Assembly (NCBI RefSeq): GCF_029541745.1
Contig: NZ_CP089746.1
Location: 806,001-870,000 of the forward strand
Reading direction: 5' to 3'
Length of the DNA stretch: 64,000 bases
Source of the DNA: Streptomyces sp. LX-29
GTDB lineage: Bacteria > Actinomycetota > Actinomycetes > Streptomycetales > Streptomycetaceae
A program made the position numbers and the translations under genes. The notes beneath the pieces are model-generated. The model made no database searches and had not been told where the DNA came from. It worked only from the letters and a program-made list of their open reading frames with translations. Positions 62,820 through 64,000 of the stretch are shown piece by piece; position 1 is the first letter of the stretch; the number at the start of each line of letters is the position of its first letter.

Positions 62820-63000
62820 TTCTCCAGGCTATACGCAAGGGATCCCTGGAAATCCACGGATGGGGTCCGTGCCGAACGGCCCGGGGAATCGCTTCCGCCT
62901 CAGCTCTTCCGCTCGGCGAGGGCGCGGGGGTTGTTCGGCTGCCGGACCTGGTCGCGATTCCAGGGGGTGTCTCCGGGCTCTTCCGCGCCGTAGGCCGTCG

Positions 63001-64000
63001 TCAGGCCACCCAGTGCGTGCGGCCCGCGGGCGTCGTGTGCGACGGGACGCCCTCCAGCGCTGCGGCGAGGCGTTCCGCGGCCTTGTCGTACACATGCGTG
63101 GGGAGGGTGTACGGGAGGCGCAGCCGGTGTTCGTGGGTGCCCGGGTCCACTCCGAATCGGGCCCCGCCCTCGATGCGGATCCCGTAGCCGAGGGCACGGT
63201 CGGCGAGGTCCGAGGCGCCTGGATGACCGAGGTCGACCCAGAGGGACAGGCCGCCCCGTGGGACGCTCCAGACCCATTCCGGCAGGTGGCGGTTGAGGGC
63301 GGCGGCAAGAGCGTCGCGTTGGGTCCGCAGGCGCTCTCTCCGCCGAGGGAGCACGTCGTCCAAGCGGTCCAGCAGCGCAAGGGCCACGAGTTGGTCGAGC
63401 ACCGAACCGGCCATGTCCACCGTCATCCGCAGGGCGGCGAGTTCGGTGGCGAGCTGAGAGGTGGTCCGCACCCAGCCGACCCGCAGGCCGCCCCAACAGC
63501 TCTTGCTCAGGGAGCCGATGGTGATGACCTGACCGCCCTGGCTGGGGTGGGCGAGTGAGGCGAAGGGAGCCGGAGGTGGGACGTCGAGGGCGATGTCGGC
63601 GATGGTCTCGTCGATCACCAGCCAGGTGTCGGTGTGGCGCGCTGCGCGCAGGACGTCCACGCGCTGTTCGTCCGGCATGAGGTTGCCGGTGGGATTGTGG
63701 AAGTCGGGGATCAGATAGGCCAGGCGCGGTGTCGTCTGGCGCAACGTCGATTCGATGAGGTCGGTGTCCCAGCCGGTCTCCGTCACGGGCACCGAGGCGA
63801 TCCGCAGCCGCGCCCTGCGGAGGGCGTCCAGGCCGTTGGTGTACGAGGGGTTCTCGGCCATGACCCGGTCACCGGGCCGGCCCAGCAGGGCGAGTACGAG
63901 GGCGAGCGCGTGCTGCGCACCGGAGGTGATCAGGATCTGGTCGGGCAGCGTGGGCAGGCCCCGGCGGGTGAAGCGGTCGGCGACCGCGGCGCGCAGGTCG
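63001..64000 (-). CDS. MocR/PLP-dependent aminotransferase-type protein, C-terminal part
   Basis: The reading frame enters from the right edge (DLRAAVADRFTRRGLPTLPD and ITSGAQHALALVL) and ends at 63001. It has the fold-type I features PSYTNGLDALRRA, PDFHNPTGNLM, VIDETIADIALD and the PLP-lysine motif SLSKSCWGGLRVGWVR. The pattern matches the aminotransferase-like half of MocR/PdxR regulators; whether a GntR winged helix precedes it lies outside the window. A plain aminotransferase is the alternative. Confidence 0.8.
   Translation of the reverse strand, partial: DLRAAVADRFTRRGLPTLPDQILITSGAQHALALVLALLGRPGDRVMAENPSYTNGLDALRRARLRIASVPVTETGWDTDLIESTLRQTTPRLAYLIPDFHNPTGNLMPDEQRVDVLRAARHTDTWLVIDETIADIALDVPPPAPFASLAHPSQGGQVITIGSLSKSCWGGLRVGWVRTTSQLATELAALRMTVDMAGSVLDQLVALALLDRLDDVLPRRRERLRTQRDALAAALNRHLPEWVWSVPRGGLSLWVDLGHPGASDLADRALGYGIRIEGGARFGVDPGTHEHRLRLPYTLPTHVYDKAAERLAAALEGVPSHTTPAGRTHWVA

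Overview
The window is high-GC (about 72-75%) DNA from an actinomycete, almost certainly a Streptomyces chromosome. The signs are GTG/TTG starts, ATGA/GTGA-coupled genes, very high GC at third codon positions, Streptomyces-type families (DUF5997, a divergent third EF-Tu, LAxTG sortase signals) and DmdR/IdeR-type iron boxes.\n\n1-23,505 is an iron-regulated catechol-peptide siderophore cluster. From left to right it holds the tail of a ferric-siderophore binding protein, an M20 amidohydrolase, a dimodular NRPS (C-A-T-C-A-T-TE), an MFS exporter, an Fes-like esterase, a fused FepD/FepG-type permease, and an operon dhbA-dhbC-dhbE-dhbB-aryl carrier protein, with a second, degenerate NRPS at the end. 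The A-domain pockets read as a cationic residue and then Thr. With the 2,3-dihydroxybenzoate genes, the thioesterase and the trilactone-type esterase, this predicts a cyclic (DHB-basic amino acid-Thr)n siderophore of the griseobactin type. Three iron boxes sit at the three divergent promoters.\n\n23,506-35,537 is a cobalt/cobalamin region with three cobalamin riboswitches. The first precedes cbiMNQO (cobalt ECF importer). The second (minus strand) precedes a tightly coupled operon of a surface protein, EcfT, a double EcfA ATPase, an S component, a LADTG-tailed alpha/alpha-toroid protein and a small secreted DUF4430 protein. This looks like a transcobalamin-like surface capture system feeding an ECF importer, and is the most interesting feature of the window. 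The third riboswitch precedes an unrecognised 66-residue Asp-rich ORF.\n\n35,538-64,000 is mostly chromosomal housekeeping and accessory genes: gamma-carbonic anhydrase-like protein, DedA and TVP38 membrane proteins, a DUF5997/LysR-effector pair, thioesterases, MFS, spermidine-synthase-like protein, tuf3-type EF-Tu, an HxlR/methyltransferase pair with a clear operator, uppP, GH16, flavin reductase, lnt, an intact 897-bp IS5-family element flanked by CTAG at the lnt stop codon, a Gfo/Idh oxidoreductase, an FAD monooxygenase divergent from a TetR regulator with sixteen 11-residue N-terminal repeats, DinB, ung, two SDRs, a DUF3037/HipA-like pair and a MocR/aminotransferase fragment at the right edge.\n\nAll functions are from reading motifs by eye; no database search was possible. 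Start sites were chosen from ribosome-binding sites, family N-termini and gene overlaps.
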